Shown piece by piece: positions 5,888-7,927 of a DNA stretch of 7,927 nucleotides (within the stretch, counting starts at the first letter, position 1; each line of letters begins with the position of its first letter). The DNA lies in contig JAJRTD010000115.1 of assembly GCA_024278435.1 (NCBI GenBank), forward strand, positions 1 through 7,927. The letters run 5' to 3'. The notes under the pieces were generated by a model. It worked only from the letters and a program-made list of their open reading frames with translations, searched no databases and was not told the DNA's origin. The position numbers and the translations under genes are program-made. This DNA comes from Gammaproteobacteria bacterium. Its GTDB lineage: Bacteria > Pseudomonadota > Gammaproteobacteria > SZUA-229.

Positions 5888-7927
5888 TTATAACTTGCGC
5901 TCAAGCTCGACACGCTCGAATACTTCGATCTGGTCGCCGACCTGCACGTCGTAATTTTTTACTGCAATACCACACTCGGTACCACTGCTGACCTCGTTCA
6001 CTGCATCTTTAAAGCGACGCAGGGACTCCAGCTCACCTTCAAAAATAACAACATTGTCACGCAGTACACGAATCGGTGCATCTTTACGCACCACGCCTTC
6101 GGTTACCAGCGATCCGGCGACCTGGCCGAATACCGGCGACTTGAAGACTTCCTGCACGGTCGCCATACCGATAATCTGTTCGCGGAATTCCGCTTTCAGC
6201 ATGCCGGTCAGAGCCCTGGTCACTTCGTCAATCAGTTCGTAGATAACGCTGTAGTAATTCAGTTCAACGCCACGTTCGGCGGCGGCACGGCGGGCAGCCG
6301 CATCGGCACGCACGTTAAAACCGATTACAATGGCATTGGAGGCAGCCGCCAGGCTGATGTCGGTTTCATTGATGCCACCAACGCCGGAAGCAATAATACG
6401 GACATCCACCTGTTCATTGTCGGCTGCCAGTTTCATCAGTGAATCGGTGATGGCATGCAACGTGCCCTGTACATCGGCTTTCAACAGAATGTTCAGTTTC
6501 TTGACCTCACCGGACTGCATCTGGTCAAACATGGATTCCAGCTTATTGGCCTGCTGTGCAGCCAGACGCACGTTGCGTGCTTTTTCCTGTCGGTTCTGTG
6601 CGACTTCGCGGGCGGTACGTTCATCTGCAAGCACCTGCATTTCATCACCGGCATTCGGTGTGCTGGACAGTCCGATAACAACCGCCGGCATGGATGGCCC
6701 GGCCTCATCAATACTGTGGCCGAACTCATCAAACATGGCACGAACACGACCGAAGTCTTCGCCGGCCAGCATAATGTCACCTTTCTTCAGCGTGCCTTCC
6801 TGCACCAGAACGGTTGCGGTAACACCGCGCCCCTTGTCCAGCGAGGCTTCCAGCACAACACCTTTGGCCAGGCCTTCCTTCGGCGCTTTCAATTCCATCA
6901 GCTCCGCCTGCAGCGAAATAGCGTCCAGTAATTCATCGATGCCCTGGCCGGTATGCGCGGATACATTGACAAAGATGTTTTCACCACCCCACTCTTCCGG
7001 GATGATTTCGTAGTTACCCAGTTCGTTCTTCACCCGCTCCGGATCCGCGCCTTCCTTGTCCATTTTATTGACGGCGATAATAATCGGCACTTCAGCCGCT
7101 TTGGCGTGCTGCACGGCTTCGATGGTCTGCGGCATAACGCCGTCATCGGCGGCAACCACAATAATGACGATATCGGTAGCATTGGCGCCACGCTCACGCA
7201 TGCTGGTAAATGCAGCATGTCCCGGTGTATCGAGGAAGGTAATAACACCCTTGCCGGTTTCAACGTGATAAGCGCCGATATGCTGGGTAATGCCACCGGC
7301 TTCGCCGGCAGCCACTTTTGATGAGCGGATATAATCCAGCAGTGATGTTTTACCATGGTCAACATGGCCCATGATGGTCACTACCGGCGGGCGCGGCTCT
7401 GCTTTCAGGTCGGATATGTCACGTGCCAGCAGGGTTTTTTCATAGTCGTCTTCGTTAACAACCACCGGGGTATGTCCCAGTTCTTCAATTACCAGCACCG
7501 CTGTGTCCTGGTCAATCACCTGGTTGATGGTGGCCATAACACCCATTTTCATCAGCGCCTTAATCAGCTCACCGGCCTTCATTGACATGCGTTTGGCCAG
7601 TTCGTCAACGGTAATGGTTTCTGGCACCACTACATCATGTACGATGGCGGCTACCGGCTTCTCAAAGCCGTGTTTCGAATCGGCAGACACATGGCTACGG
7701 CCATGTTTGCCTTTTTTCTTCTTGCGGCGCCCACTCTGGTCGCTGGAAACATGTAATTCCTTACGCCCGTACAAGGTGTCCTTGTGCGCATCCTTGTGTT
7801 TTTTCTGCGGTGTTTTCTGGCTGCGGACTTCTGCGGCCTGGATCACGTCAGGTGTCAGCACTTCTTCCCTGGATTTGGCTTTCTGGCTTTCCTGCTTGCG
7901 TTCCTTCGTCTCGCTTTCAGTTTTAGC
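5888..7927 (-). CDS. infB: Translation initiation factor IF-2, N-terminus missing at the window edge
   Basis: GTPase that brings fMet-tRNA to the 30S subunit and promotes subunit joining. 679 residues are in the window. The frame stays open to base 7927 (it begins [11 protein letters not shown]), so the gene is cut by the edge and the GTG at 7859-7861 is not its start. In window numbering: a lysine/glutamate-rich N-domain linker (1-85), the IF2 N2 region with [10 protein letters not shown] (103-112) and [10 protein letters not shown] (133-142), then the G domain with G1 G-H-V-D-H-G-K-T (187-194), [10 protein letters not shown] (211-220), G3 D-T-P-G-H (233-237), G4 N-K-M-D (287-290) and G5 S-A-H-T-G (323-327). 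Domain II, domain III and the fMet-binding C2 domain follow ([31 protein letters not shown]). C-terminus complete. First gene of the infB-rbfA-truB run seen here. Confidence 0.97.
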   Translation of the reverse strand, partial: AKTESETKERKQESQKAKSREEVLTPDVIQAAEVRSQKTPQKKHKDAHKDTLYGRKELHVSSDQSGRRKKKKGKHGRSHVSADSKHGFEKPVAAIVHDVVVPETITVDELAKRMSMKAGELIKALMKMGVMATINQVIDQDTAVLVIEELGHTPVVVNEDDYEKTLLARDISDLKAEPRPPVVTIMGHVDHGKTSLLDYIRSSKVAAGEAGGITQHIGAYHVETGKGVITFLDTPGHAAFTSMRERGANATDIVIIVVAADDGVMPQTIEAVQHAKAAEVPIIIAVNKMDKEGADPERVKNELGNYEIIPEEWGGENIFVNVSAHTGQGIDELLDAISLQAELMELKAPKEGLAKGVVLEASLDKGRGVTATVLVQEGTLKKGDIMLAGEDFGRVRAMFDEFGHSIDEAGPSMPAVVIGLSSTPNAGDEMQVLADERTAREVAQNRQEKARNVRLAAQQANKLESMFDQMQSGEVKKLNILLKADVQGTLHAITDSLMKLAADNEQVDVRIIASGVGGINETDISLAAASNAIVIGFNVRADAAARRAAAERGVELNYYSVIYELIDEVTRALTGMLKAEFREQIIGMATVQEVFKSPVFGQVAGSLVTEGVVRKDAPIRVLRDNVVIFEGELESLRRFKDAVNEVSSGTECGIAVKNYDVQVGDQIEVFERVELERKL

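Noticed and set aside
6330..7013. 227-codon plus-strand open frame opposite infB
   Set aside because: It mirrors the infB codons, with a low-complexity Ser/Ala/Thr-rich product, and no ribosome site or family motif.
7859..7861. GTG as the start of infB, or as an internal start for a shorter IF-2 form
   Set aside because: The frame is open through to base 7927 with IF-2-like charged residues, so the gene is simply cut by the window edge. No clear ribosome site precedes this GTG. An internal start cannot be excluded but has no support.
1..7927. CRISPR array, insertion sequence, prophage, toxin-antitoxin or defence system
   Set aside because: No spaced direct repeats, transposase, integrase or small toxin-like frames were seen. 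All real genes are housekeeping, cell-wall or transport-related and on one strand.

Overview
The window comes from a gammaproteobacterial chromosome. InfB, RbfA, TruB, S15 and PNPase can be followed along almost their whole length against the remembered E. coli sequences, and the order infB-rbfA-truB-rpsO-pnp is the classic translation/RNA-decay cluster of that class. The genus cannot be named from this stretch. Every gene reads on the minus strand, so biological order runs from the right edge (7927) to the left edge (1).

Right part (7927 to 4556): the 3' part of infB (its N-terminus lies outside the window), then rbfA after 22 bases, then truB after only 2 bases. This is a tight operon for translation initiation, 30S maturation and tRNA Psi55 formation. 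Middle (4555 to 1886): a 145-base spacer with a likely rpsO promoter, rpsO (S15), a 116-base spacer with two weak U-tract hairpins, then pnp. pnp is closed by a strong intrinsic terminator with a UUCG loop.

Left part (1885 to 1): a separately promoted SPOR-domain lipoprotein with its own very strong terminator. Next comes a lipoprotein of the TRAP-transporter T-component (TatT) family, and finally the first 24 codons of an exported protein. That last gene is, by context, probably the TatP/DctP-type substrate-binding protein. The TatT gene has a good -10 box bracketed by a perfect 9-bp inverted repeat, and a hairpin sits between it and the next gene. These suggest a regulated TRAP-associated operon that continues past the left edge.

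The translation cluster is ordinary. Points worth a second look are the TatT locus and its control elements, the small SPOR lipoprotein next to pnp (where enterics carry nlpI), the rpsO-pnp spacer, and the non-ATG starts of pnp, truB and tatT. I see no CRISPR array, insertion sequence, tRNA, rRNA, phage gene or defence system. No gene-free stretch exceeds about 300 bases.
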